DNA from: Dipylidium caninum
Lineage: Eukaryota > Platyhelminthes > Cestoda > Cyclophyllidea > Dipylidiidae
Length of the DNA stretch: 64,000 nucleotides
Assembly: GCA_017562135.1 (NCBI GenBank)
Contig: QEYB01000266.1
Coordinates: 1,302,001 to 1,366,000 of the forward strand
Direction of reading: 5' to 3'
In this document: in pieces, positions 22,301 to 31,700 of the stretch
How the letters are laid out: each line of letters starts with the position of its first letter
Position numbering within the stretch: position 1 is the stretch's first letter
The notes under the pieces: model-generated
What the model saw: the letters and a program-made list of their open reading frames with translations, nothing else
What the model was told of the DNA's origin: nothing
Databases searched by the model: none
Position numbers and translations under genes: made by a program

Positions 22301-24538
22301 CTTTCTGAGAAAGTTAAATTGAGCTGGCACCTCATCAATAACATCGGCACATCTCCTGCTCTCTTCTTCCCACTTTACTATTTTATTTGGTAGATAGGAA
22401 GCCTCGGCCAATTGTGCGCTTTTCCTTTTCACAGGCTGACACTTTTTGGATTTGAGTAGAATCCTAAACTCATTTTTGAATGGGATCTTCTCGGTAGGAT
22501 CTACGTCCCCTAGCACATACAGGTCGAGGCTGTCCTTCGGACAAGGGTTGTCACGACGCAGTTTCGTCTCCTTGATAGAAGGAAGGTTACACTCGGTCTC
22601 CTCCATAATCGTGGCCGCCTTGTCGACATTTTTAGCTATGGTGATCTTTGAATGCACCGGTTTCTCGACCCATGTGCACAGGTCCAAACTGTCCTTGGTT
22701 GTGAACTCGGCGGTGAGGGGCTCCGATCCGAAGGGGTCCTCCTCGTCGGTCGTGTCAACACAGTTGGCCTGAGGCGAGATGACATTAAAGTACAGGGCTT
22801 TTATTCCCACGTTGGTCTTGTTGACTTTCCCCTCTTTCGCCTTTCTCGCTTCTTCTAAATTCTCATCTAAAATCGAGCATCGCGATTTACAGAGTTCTGC
22901 TTCTTCAGGTGCGACTTTGCTCGCACCACATGAGGGCGAGTTTGGCGCCTCATTTTCTATGGAAAATGATTTGGCTACTTGGACAAAGTAGAAGAAGTCG
23001 CTGTCAACGCTCGCGACTGATGAATTACTAACTTCCACGGAAATGACTTTGGATGAGTTCTTGGCAAAATCCTTCGACTTCCGCTTGTTTCCTTCTTTCG
23101 AGGTGTTAGAGGACAAGGGGGCCTCACTGCACGCAGAGGGACGAAAATAGACAATCTTCGACGAGTCGGGAAAACTCTGGGTCCTTTCATTCATGTTTCC
23201 AGGCTTGTTGGGATCGGTCACATTATCAGTTTGATTTCCCCTAGTTTGAACATCCGGTGTTTGATTTTTGGTTGTCTCCAAGGCCTCCGCCATATTACGG
23301 GAAACAGACTCCTTCCTTGTCTCAGCAGCATCGGGTTGGAGTTGCGCGGTGTCCGTCGTTGGCCCCACTTCTCCCCTCCTGGAGACACTGGTGCTTCTGG
23401 ACTCCTTTATTTTCGAGTTCACTGGCTCCGCGCTCTCGGCTTCCTTAGGGTAGCCTTTGGAATTCTTCTTAAATAGCCGCTGCCAGATAGTCTTTTGTGG
23501 GTTCTTTTTCACCGATGCTGGCTCTTCCACACGCGTATTGGACGCGTTCATGTCTAAAATGCCGACCTGAGACACGGTTCTTCGGCGCCAGCTTAGAGCA
23601 GTCGTGAGAAGCGTCGGTGCTTCGATCTTAACCGCGGCCTTGGGATGGAGAATTAGGCTTCCACTGGTTTTTCCTGCGGTCACCGAAGTGTACTCCTCTT
23701 CTACTTCCTCCTCCACTAGTTGAATTTTAATCTTCACAGAGCATTCATTAGCCGGTGTCTCAGTCGTGAAAACACCATCATTCACGGGGAGTTGAGTGCA
23801 CGAACTGACTTGCGCCTGGTTAGCCATGTCGCCTTGCGGCGGAGCATCACCCACTAGGGCTGGTGGAGTTCCGGCTTTCATGCATGCATAAATCACCTTC
23901 TTCTGCGAACGGAAGGTGTCTCGGGGGTTACTGTCCATGCACTGTGTGAAAATGGACTCAGACGTCTCGTTGTTGCCATCAGGTTTGGAGTAGTCTGAAA
24001 AGCTCTCGTCTGGAGCAGCCTGGTCGTATAAAAATAGTCCACTAACGTAAGGTTTCGTGCCCGACACATTCAGACGCCTGAAGACGCTGTTCGGGCTGGA
24101 AGACTCTGTCGTCGATACGACCGGATTATCTTTTGATCTGGATCTAACGGTCGACTTTGCGGTGGAGCTGACTTTGTGTCTCGTCGAAGAATTTGCGGAA
24201 CACCGACGCTTGTTAGCACTTCTCTTGCACGATGCATTCGGGGAGAGAGTGGGGCAATGCATCTTTTTGAGGTGATGGTACACTCGAGCTGAAACTAATC
24301 GTGATGGCGAAGAGGTGGTCCTGCGTCCATGCGATCTCTCATTGGAGTCAACAACCGAGAAACTACACACTTTCTTGTCCCCACGGCCCTTGGAATCCAC
24401 GCTCCTTGAGCCTCGACCCTTTAAACGGTGCAGAATGTTCCTTTTCGACTGTTTATACTTTTTTAAACATATCAACGTACTTGTGGTGGTACCTTTTTTC
24501 ACTTTTTTACCCCCACATTGTTTTGCTGCGACATTCAT
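19331..24538 (-). CDS. Large disordered protein of unknown function, one 1735-codon frame
   Basis: A single uninterrupted frame of 5.2 kb, which cannot be chance. The first in-frame ATG is at 24538; the frame is open 90 nt further upstream with no ATG, and an upstream exon may join there. I recognise no family. The N-terminus is basic with Ser/Arg clusters. The middle is rich in Ser, Thr, Lys, Pro and Glu and looks disordered. A polyglutamine tract (about residues 1307-1313) follows three prolines, and a proline-rich stretch lies around residues 850-1000. The last 60 residues look more ordered, with PVPFFVPGDNPLP and GWCILPLPVYR before the end QQFFTPNV. No membrane segment or catalytic motif is visible. 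It could be a scaffold, cytoskeletal or nuclear protein, but the sequence does not say. Confidence 0.75.
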   Translation of the reverse strand: MNVAAKQCGGKKVKKGTTTSTLICLKKYKQSKRNILHRLKGRGSRSVDSKGRGDKKVCSFSVVDSNERSHGRRTTSSPSRLVSARVYHHLKKMHCPTLSPNASCKRSANKRRCSANSSTRHKVSSTAKSTVRSRSKDNPVVSTTESSSPNSVFRRLNVSGTKPYVSGLFLYDQAAPDESFSDYSKPDGNNETSESIFTQCMDSNPRDTFRSQKKVIYACMKAGTPPALVGDAPPQGDMANQAQVSSCTQLPVNDGVFTTETPANECSVKIKIQLVEEEVEEEYTSVTAGKTSGSLILHPKAAVKIEAPTLLTTALSWRRRTVSQVGILDMNASNTRVEEPASVKKNPQKTIWQRLFKKNSKGYPKEAESAEPVNSKIKESRSTSVSRRGEVGPTTDTAQLQPDAAETRKESVSRNMAEALETTKNQTPDVQTRGNQTDNVTDPNKPGNMNERTQSFPDSSKIVYFRPSACSEAPLSSNTSKEGNKRKSKDFAKNSSKVISVEVSNSSVASVDSDFFYFVQVAKSFSIENEAPNSPSCGASKVAPEEAELCKSRCSILDENLEEARKAKEGKVNKTNVGIKALYFNVISPQANCVDTTDEEDPFGSEPLTAEFTTKDSLDLCTWVEKPVHSKITIAKNVDKAATIMEETECNLPSIKETKLRRDNPCPKDSLDLYVLGDVDPTEKIPFKNEFRILLKSKKCQPVKRKSAQLAEASYLPNKIVKWEEESRRCADVIDEVPAQFNFLRKVGSDVQGRRACMAGNVFRNQPQTKQDEVALHDEPRISASSGRNRNAPYQLSKRDCYSKEAEDSAQRKPPAFRKVKVFITSPESKSCLKSASPDEITSSPDVLSPLDAPKCALMQPPSAAAAYNYRPPLRPPSAPEAGPATWGHSCHFPPGYLEKQLCDARNTVMEQNRYLPMKPLPYGSVMCSCSTAHPTPLLLTKPHVHPPAVPHKCSASHPARAAYFGPVGGKQEPISEYVHGSCTPTLIGRYTPSGSKISGPLKNSHCSTYGGGRIENRALMNRGSLERTPVAPTPTRGGYTTSEVAVREQVHPQPPWASRRCIHEVPATYTRGLSSGLTAPYLSHSISNSAVVKTPSNMMRSSEKTATQFDVFRTEESDRPCSQFGSLNANRHTSESAQRTNPTESSVSGRQSKPSLANKATLSTTMSSVDSHSPQETMVVSGKHVRMSGEGAWLTSTVSAKGFSTEIEIVDVDVDYANGHGERRIREKHCMGRSVSGYNSRKTPSWGIYNTKPTFPRVSECNREADFEVSISMGDTSRTESKIPSNLEIPYREDRQNYPRLSLPPPQQQQQQKHCPRHGDIRKSGASQSTSKESARVPLRRVESSGGIPLSEMLKTPSGSFTGSNSEETRNKLKGCKGGSHASHADRLLSNQPLIVQTNRKMSRHEVLEELQQYEEAKEKRSCFLDQDYSSRSVDSERQEAKTRNDSSRYQNVVVTPKDSLTAAPSPFQALNVEVKANPAWLCQGMFVRAVKTRKESGFIEETTGADENGSISSALLTSQEHTGNQSTSHSGCLNPRKVKDARIILGFNMEEKDSNDQNTVKKVDRSNTVSRPPARTISRDSIFHLNESKMTSTTHSPNKARKSAKCGENRGRSNNSRSNLGVMGKIGKEDDARRGVAVNELVGQLPRKSSKIVKSDASTTSSGCKNGEFSSSSATPKPVPFFVPGDNPLPQMIKLRDDEINHPSGWCILPLPVYRTQHELCAAYAQQFFTPNV
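20600..20618 (-). repeat. CAG trinucleotide tract encoding polyglutamine
   Basis: A run of CAG codons on the minus strand inside the large unknown gene, encoding about seven glutamines after a proline triplet. It is the only homopolymer of this size in the frame and may vary in length between individuals. Confidence 0.85.
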
Positions 24539-25078
24539 CGCGCAAAGGCAACACTCATTACAGGAAGGGGAGAGAAGGTGAAGCAAACGGGGAGTGCACT
24601 CTTTTCGCGAGGGGAAAGGGCGTGCCAAGAGTCCCAGTCAGCCTATCTCCCCACCCCGCACATGGCACGTGACGACTGTGGCAAATCGTTTTTTTTCCTT
24701 TCAAACCACCCGCTCCCACGTGGTCTGTCGGGGGAAAAGGCGACTTCCACGCAAAATGAGCACTTTATTCTGGCAGTTAATCCAAACGAGTAAACAACTT
24801 AGAGGGTAGAGGAAAATAAAGTGAGTGTGTGCGTTAGACAAAGACGCGGTTTTGGCAGACTCGCCACACACGTCGGTCGCCCGTCGTGGGGTGGCGTGGG
24901 CAACAGGCCCCATCCGGTGGGTTCTCCTCTCTGCAACACAGCGAGTGGAGGCGGGCCGGTCTCACACCGCACCTCGCGGATCTGTCTGCATCCGAGTTTT
25001 CCGACTGTCTATCCACCTTGTCGGTGGATGTGTCGTTTATTCGAAGAATTGACGTTGTTGTGAGTAGGACAAGGAGAT

Positions 25079-25592
25079 TTTGAGTAGGTGCATAAACGTA
25101 CGGGATATTTTTCGCTGCTCTTCCAAACCTTCTGCCCCATTCCGTCATCGGTTTGGCTACAAGTGTGCGCGTTTCGCTGCACACTTTGGTAGCGATGGGG
25201 TAGCACTCTAAAATGCGAAACGCTTGGTAGTTTTGTCTATTAAAATTTACCATTCCGTCCGCCTTTGCTGCTGGATGTTCAAGTCGCGGTGGGGTTTGGT
25301 CAACGCATTCAGCAGCAACCGGACTTGAGCACCTCCTGACGCCGAAATGGAGCTTTGGATCATAAACATTTGTTAGTTCTGGGCCCCACAATTTACAAGA
25401 TTCACTCTGCAATTCCAGCGTTTTTGAGTCCTCTGAAATGGAATTGGGCTCATTATGCTTTGCGTCGCCCGAACGTCTCCCTCGTTTGATTTGCCTTGTC
25501 GACGGGTAAGCCTGACTATGACTCAGTCGGTGCGCTAACCTTTGAAAAGTCGCCTTCGTCCCCTTCCAAAGGCGGTCCTTCAAGGGGCCCAT
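25079..25592 (-). CDS. Probable first coding exon upstream of the large unknown gene
   Basis: A minus-strand frame with ATG at 25592 begins MGPLKDRLWKGTKATFQRLA, a basic amphipathic start, and stays coding-like to about KPMTEWGRRFGRAAK. Candidate donors lie near the end: an AG|GTTTGG and a CC|GTACGT, both leaving two codon bases. Beyond about 25080 the frame continues to 24834 but looks random. It sits about 0.5 kb upstream of the 1735-codon frame on the same strand, so a joined gene is the natural reading. However, the best pyrimidine-rich acceptor near 24560 is in a different phase, so the join is unresolved. The stretch upstream of this ATG is an AC/TG microsatellite and is not protein. 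No family is recognised. Confidence 0.4.
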
Positions 25593-25608
25593 CGCTGCAC
25601 AGGCATTC

Positions 25609-25628
25609 ACACACACACACACACACAC
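25609..25628. repeat. (AC)10 microsatellite
   Basis: Ten perfect AC dinucleotides immediately upstream of the probable minus-strand start at 25592. Translated on the minus strand it gives a spurious Cys-Val repeat. Confidence 0.95.
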
Positions 25629-27944
25629 TGCCGCCCACCGGCAGCCACTTCACGACATTGATTCCCGCTCCATGTTTGAAACACATGGTCTTTGCATAAC
25701 AACCCGAGACATCCACAGACCCTGTCAGTGGGACTGCACAGAGGCCGGCCAACACCGCTGTTTATCCATAAAACAACTCCAGACAGCGTCATTTACCGGC
25801 CGTTAGCCTGGGTAAATTAACGTCCTCCCTCTCCATGCCTGCCCGCAACGACCGGGTTGGCTACCTGAAGATTCGCGGCCATTCAACTCGAGTCCCTGCC
25901 GCCCATAGAATAGTTAACTAACGCAATAATGGGTAACTTGTCCTTAAACCTGTTTGCACAAAGGCCAAGTGTGCTCCTTTTGGGTATGATTTCTTATTGC
26001 ATCCTTCGACGAAGAGCCTTTCTCCGGCTCATGTGACGTGCCAAAGTCCTACACGTCTTTGGTACATGACATACACGAGTTAAAGGAGGCGTTCATTACG
26101 TTGTTCTGCGGGGTGCACACCTGCTTCATTTCCCCTGGAGCCGTCAGCCCTCACTCGGGCCTTCCTGCCTCTCGTCGGCCTTGTGTGTTGGCATCGGAAG
26201 GGGTTAGACATTTTGCCTCACGCGGATTGTGTGTTTGAGGGGGCTTGAGTCGGTCTAGCGGACGGGTCAGGGTCGAGAATTCCTGTCAATTCGCTTCATG
26301 CCCCCGGGGCGCGTATACTTCACCACGCAACTGAGCAGACGTGCTGAGTGGTGGGAACATCGGTCGGCACATGCTGCCGACACGTGACAGTGCGCCTTTC
26401 AGTGAATGTTGAGGGAGAATTGCGGTAGTTTGTAGCACCGACTTTATTAGTCTTTTGGTGTGTCATCACGACAGGAACCAATTCAGGAGTCGCGTACACT
26501 GCCTCGCACACGTTCGAGTCCACGCTTCTTCCTAGCCAGTGTTGCCGACCAGTGGAATTTGCGGCCAGAAACGCCTGCTGGTCGGGCCGCCGAGCGAAGT
26601 CACTTTTTCAGGGCTCGGACCTTAGTCGCATTTCCCTCTGCCGTGGCGAGGAGCTCTTACTAGAGCCGTAAATCGTCTCGCCAGTATCAACTGGACGCAG
26701 TCTATGGTGTGCAAGCAGACTGGTTGTGCTTAAAGCAATGAAGTAGACTCGCCTCTTTTTACTGACGATGCTCTTCTTCGCTGCTTGCGCAACACTTGCG
26801 GTGATGTGGTGGACGTGTTTAAGGCAGCCAGTGAGAGATGGTGACGACGAGCGGGTTAGATAATGTGTAAGTGGTTAAGCGGTATGGTTTTTGGAACTAC
26901 GGTACTAGTCTCAATCCAACGTGGTCGACTCCGTTGTTTTGATCCGCTCCCCCCCCCGCGTCAACCCCCCGCGTCTGAGCACCACCGAGGCCTTTGAGAT
27001 AAGTTACAGAGCCTCTTCATTTTGATTGAATCGCCAGCAGTCAACATTGTTTGATAGTGGAAAATTTCGGCAAAATAGATGAGATCCACTTGAGCGCATT
27101 AAGGTAGAGAATCCCTGCTCTCAGTGAAATCTCTCATCGGACCGCAGGAAAAAATTAGATGAAATCCTATACCTCCGCAGTAAGTGAGAAAAACGCCTGT
27201 GACACTCGACTCCACTTATAAAATTAAACGATTTTACACTAAAGACGAAGGAACTACTCTGAAAATGCCAAGGTGGAAGAGAATGTTGCCCCTCTTCTAA
27301 CTCATTTGTGCGTTTGTCATTCGACTTTTCCCTTTCCTCAGGCAGGTCGGAGCGGGCACCTTCCTCACTTTTTGCTGACAGAGATTCCTCCGCTACACCT
27401 CAACCTTCACCTCACCGCCAGCTGATAACCCGGTCAGTTTGTGCCACAATTTTATTAGGAAATAGTGCGATGACGTGCTGATTTCACTTGGCTAAGAGGA
27501 TCTAAGTGTGGTGAATAGGCGCTGTTGAATGCAATGTATTTTAAGTGAAAAGAAATGGAGGAAGCTAGGATATCTCTTGAGTAGGTGGACTTCAGGGCCT
27601 AAGACATGCCAGTATTCTTCGCTTCTTATCCGCAGGCAGGGAAGCCACCACGTCGAAGGAAAGGGCGCAGTATTCTCCTCGTCGTGAGGCGCGAATAGTG
27701 GGCCAGGCCATGGGGGCGCTGAGTCCGCCCTCGTGGGGATATAACCAGCCCGACAGAGTGGCCTGTGCCGCCTTACGCCCGCAACCCGCATTTTGCCATG
27801 CTAATCAGCGGGACGACTTGGACGACGAAGCGTTTCTGGTAGGCAGTGGCATTCCTCCTTTCCTTTCCCCTTGACCCGCCCCCCCCCCACTGGTGACTGT
27901 GAGCCCATGTCCTGAAAAGCTTCAACATAGAGGCATTTTGAAAC
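25629..27944. other. Intergenic tract between divergent genes
   Basis: Upstream regions of the minus-strand unknown gene and of the plus-strand gene starting near 28.7 kb probably lie here. Frames are short and overlapping, and no exon chain or RNA gene is supported. A C-rich patch occurs at about 26950-26970 and another at about 27879-27890. Confidence 0.4.
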
Positions 27945-28307
27945 ACGATCCGAGTGTCCCTGAGCATGTTTTTTATTCCCTCTTTGTGCACTACCACTTA
28001 ACCCGTGGATATGGCAAATGATCCTCAGCACCTACGCCCCATCCATCGTTGGCATAGGAGCATTCTCCTCCTCTCCAACTACTCCACCACCACCACCACC
28101 GCCACCACCCCGTCAGCAATGATGGCGACACGAGGCGCTCGGCACAGCGCCTGAGGGCTGACGGATTCTGACGACCAGTCCGCTGGTTGACCGATGGGAA
28201 CCCCTGAACATGGGCGGGTTGGCCGATCCTCCTGGTTGTGAATGCGTTCGTTCATACTTTTCTGCAGATACGCGCGGAACTGCACACCCCACAATCGGAG
28301 GTCGTCA
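27945..28307. repeat. Dispersed repeat, copy 2
   Basis: The near-identical partner of 15083-15457, in the same orientation and about 12.9 kb away. The CCA tract is arranged differently and one short segment (AAAGGT-type, about 10 nt) is missing. The minus-strand frame here extends further (to about 28408) than in copy 1, suggesting copy 2 may retain more of the element to its right. The high identity implies a recent duplication or an active family. Confidence 0.8.
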
Positions 28308-28729
28308 TGTTCATAAAGGACTTCCTTAATTATCACTTGCTTCTCATTGAGCGTAGTAACATCCTCGCCTTTCTGTCGAAACGGGGTTTGAACTAGTCCA
28401 TGGGTCACTTAGTGCGCCATTCACTTCCATGATTTGGGAATGGCATCATTATAGAAGTCCGTAGCGCTGGGAAGCCATCATTCCACGCAGCGCAGCAGCC
28501 TCGTATTGAACTGCTGCCTCCGGCGGAACGGGCTGGGCTGCTGTGTGCCTTTGCTTCGCACCTCGTCTCAGTACTCTAGGCGTCTTCTGACGTCTTCTGC
28601 GGAGAGCACCACACACCTGACAGACGCTTTGGGTCTCCCTTGGCTCTCGCTTTGTCGCCTATTAAGTGTTGCATTTCTCAGTCGTGCATGTCTCCTCTGA
28701 GTGCGCATTTCGCCATTAGGCCTGTCTGT

Positions 28730-31700
28730 ATGAGTGGTGACTTTTCAACGTTCGCCACACGAATGCCCAAGCGTTCACTAATGAAAATACCAAATTTTCG
28801 TCCTGAGCGTCGCCGCGTACTTTCGCAAGCACGTGGTCTTAACGCCGAGGAAGTGGCGACCGTCTTGCCCTTCCTCACCCTTCCCATTGATGTGTTGCCC
28901 CGCTCATTGACGGCATGGCCGGATCTCGCGGCTTCTTTGGTCAGAACAAAAGTAATAACGCCTTTCAGTAATGAAAATGAGATGTAGTGAACTTGTAACC
29001 TCCTCACTTATCTCTTCCCTTGTCCCTTCCCATGTCCTTCGAGATCTCACTTGTCTTTTTTGAAGATATGAAGACAATTTTGGCATGTGAGAGGTCTTCT
29101 GTTTCCAGCTTTACCGCTTAATTGAGTGATTTCAGGCCATTTCGCCCAATATTTTCGTCATCAGGTCTGACAAAAGACCCATTTTGACCATCCCATAAAG
29201 CATTATTAGTCTCTTTTTCACCTCTTACGGCCGGTAATAAAGGGACATTTCAGGAGTGGGATGGGCGATATGCCGGTACAACGGATAATTCGCATTGTTA
29301 AATTAGGAATCGCCCAGATTTCTCCTGTCAGTGTCAAATCCACTTGGTTCTGTCCATGTAAAAAACCGTTCTATGGAGGAAGATAAATGACTTCGACTAA
29401 CTCCTCCATCAACTTTAGGCCGCTTTTCGGGACTTTTGGTGCACCAAATAGTTGGACTTATTTCTTCCACACTTCCTCTTGAAGGTCCACCTGATGCCTC
29501 GTATCTCCCCAATAGTTAACACGGAATCGAGCAGTCGCTGGAAGGCGAGTACAACTTCTAATTTTCCATGGAACGCGTTTAATCTTTCAGAGGCCGGATC
29601 AAATCAACAGAAGCAAGTTTAATGAGAATGCGTCTGGCCCGAGTCCCTCTCCACTTCATTTCGCCAAGTGGTGCTACAACACGTCGGATGCCAACGGTGG
29701 CGGAGGTGGAGGTGGAAGTGGAGGTCAGCGCTCCTCTTCGCTCAGCCCAAGACCTACTGAGCCGACGGTGCAACTGGCCTACCGTCCACCGACTCCACAG
29801 GTACAGGCTCACGCGTCGACTCCGACGCCGACGCATCGCGGCATCTTGAAGGGCCAACGACCTCCTCCCGAGTCAACCGCTGACTCGCCCCGCGTTGGCC
29901 TTATCGGGCGAAGCTTCTGGGATACTGTTGATTTCAACGGCGACATTCAAGACGCCTCCAACTCCGTCTCCTCTTCCACACTAGGCGACTCATTCTCGCG
30001 CAAAACAGTTCGTTTCGCTGATGGTAAACCAAACGTGTCGAATAGGACAACACAAGCGCCTTCTGGTAAGCTCCAACAGGTTCATGTTCATTTATTCCCA
30101 ACCTCTGAAGTGGCTTTGAACTACATCTAGAAAAGAGGCCTGACGCTAATAGCTTTTCTTAATTAAAACAACCCACAAAACTTGGCTGAACTCAGGGAGT
30201 GCGTTCCATTCTGCAGGCAAGTTTTCTGTCTCTTCCGCGTGCTGTCGCCGAGAGAAGCGACTTTAAAGCCATTGGACGATCTTTCCGCAGAAAAAGAGTG
30301 AGGATTTCACATTTGGCCATCTTTAGCTCGAGTCTAGAGTTATTTTAGACCCCGGGCCGAAGACCAGTCACTGTTTTGCTGTAAGCACGTCAATGGTGCC
30401 CTGAGGGTGTTCCATACCGGCTATGAGAACTTTTTTGGCAATCGCATTCAAATCTCCCTCTAGTCTACATCACATTTTCGCTGGTGATCGAGTTAATAGT
30501 CTTTTGGAGCAGCGTATTTGTCCTTTTTTCAAATGCGACCCCCAGAAGTCTTCCTTTTGCAGTCTTCTGACCCTCGATTACACATCTACAAGTTTATGGG
30601 ATGAAAAGTCACCACGAGTTTGAAGTACTCGGGGTATCTTTGGATTGCAAAACGGGTAACCGACACAACCGTTGTCCCTCCAGAGACGGTTAAACTAGCA
30701 GCTGCATCTCCAGTGTCCACCTATGCTTAAAAAATGGTTCCCACGTATGTTTTGTCGCCAAAAGAAGGCAAGGGAAGTCTGTGTGGTTTTATTCAGCAAG
30801 TCTAGGATGAACATCGGGACAATCTCGCCAGCCAGTGGTTGTTTGAAGGAAGGTCCAGAATTTACTGTCTGACAGGAAATTGCGAAGTCGATGGAGGAGG
30901 AGGAGGAGAAGAAGAAGAAAGGGCAAGAAACGCTTTTCAAGTAAATGGCGACTAAATGGTATGTAGGCAATTGAATTCCATGCCATCGGTGGCATTTGAG
31001 ATTCCAAAAAGCGTTTGTTTTGGTAATTCAGGCCTGTAGAGAGCGTTCCGTTCCTGCCTTTGTGATGTTTAATGAGTAGGTGGAAGGGCAAATACAATTT
31101 AGTTGGCGACGCTCCGCTGGTCTGGGGCCAGACAAGGCTGATTTTCTTCAGTTCTCGGCCGTTGGGTAGTGAAAAGACCTGCACCACGCTCCTGCACCAT
31201 CAGAATGCGACGAAGGCCACTGTCGCAAGCTCTACTCATTACCTGCCGCTCTTCACACGAAAGCTCTAATTGTCCGCTGTTCTCCAGACAGCGGAGACCT
31301 CCCTTTCATCTTTCAAACGAAATAACTTTAGCGCCAAACCGTCGAAGTCATCCACCTGCCACACTTGAGTGAGAAGAGGTTCTTCTTCACCTTTTTTTCT
31401 GTCAGGCGTGGCAGATACTATTCTGAGGAAACGAAGGCAGTGTGTAGAGAAGGAGCCAAAGTGTATGCAAACTGTTAAGGCGTTTTGATCACATCCGAGG
31501 TTTACGAGGTCTGTCACTTGGCTTTTCATTCAATTTCAACAAGAGCACTTACCTACTCTCCCCACTTGCCTACTCAAGACTGAGGAACGCAGCAGATCCT
31601 CCGAGCCGAAGCGCAGTTTAGTGACCAAAGAAGGCCACTGAATCACGTAGCTGCCAGGCGCTATTAACTTTAATTGCGGTTTTATCGTTTTACTTAATTA

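Noticed and set aside
25593..25628. Upstream extension of the minus-strand frame into a Cys-Val repeat
   Set aside because: It is translation of the AC microsatellite; the ATG at 25592 is the sensible start.
15100..28310. The dispersed repeat as a retrotransposon gag or polymerase fragment
   Set aside because: The shared open frame shows no reverse transcriptase, integrase, protease or zinc-knuckle motif, and no terminal repeats are visible, so it is left unclassified.
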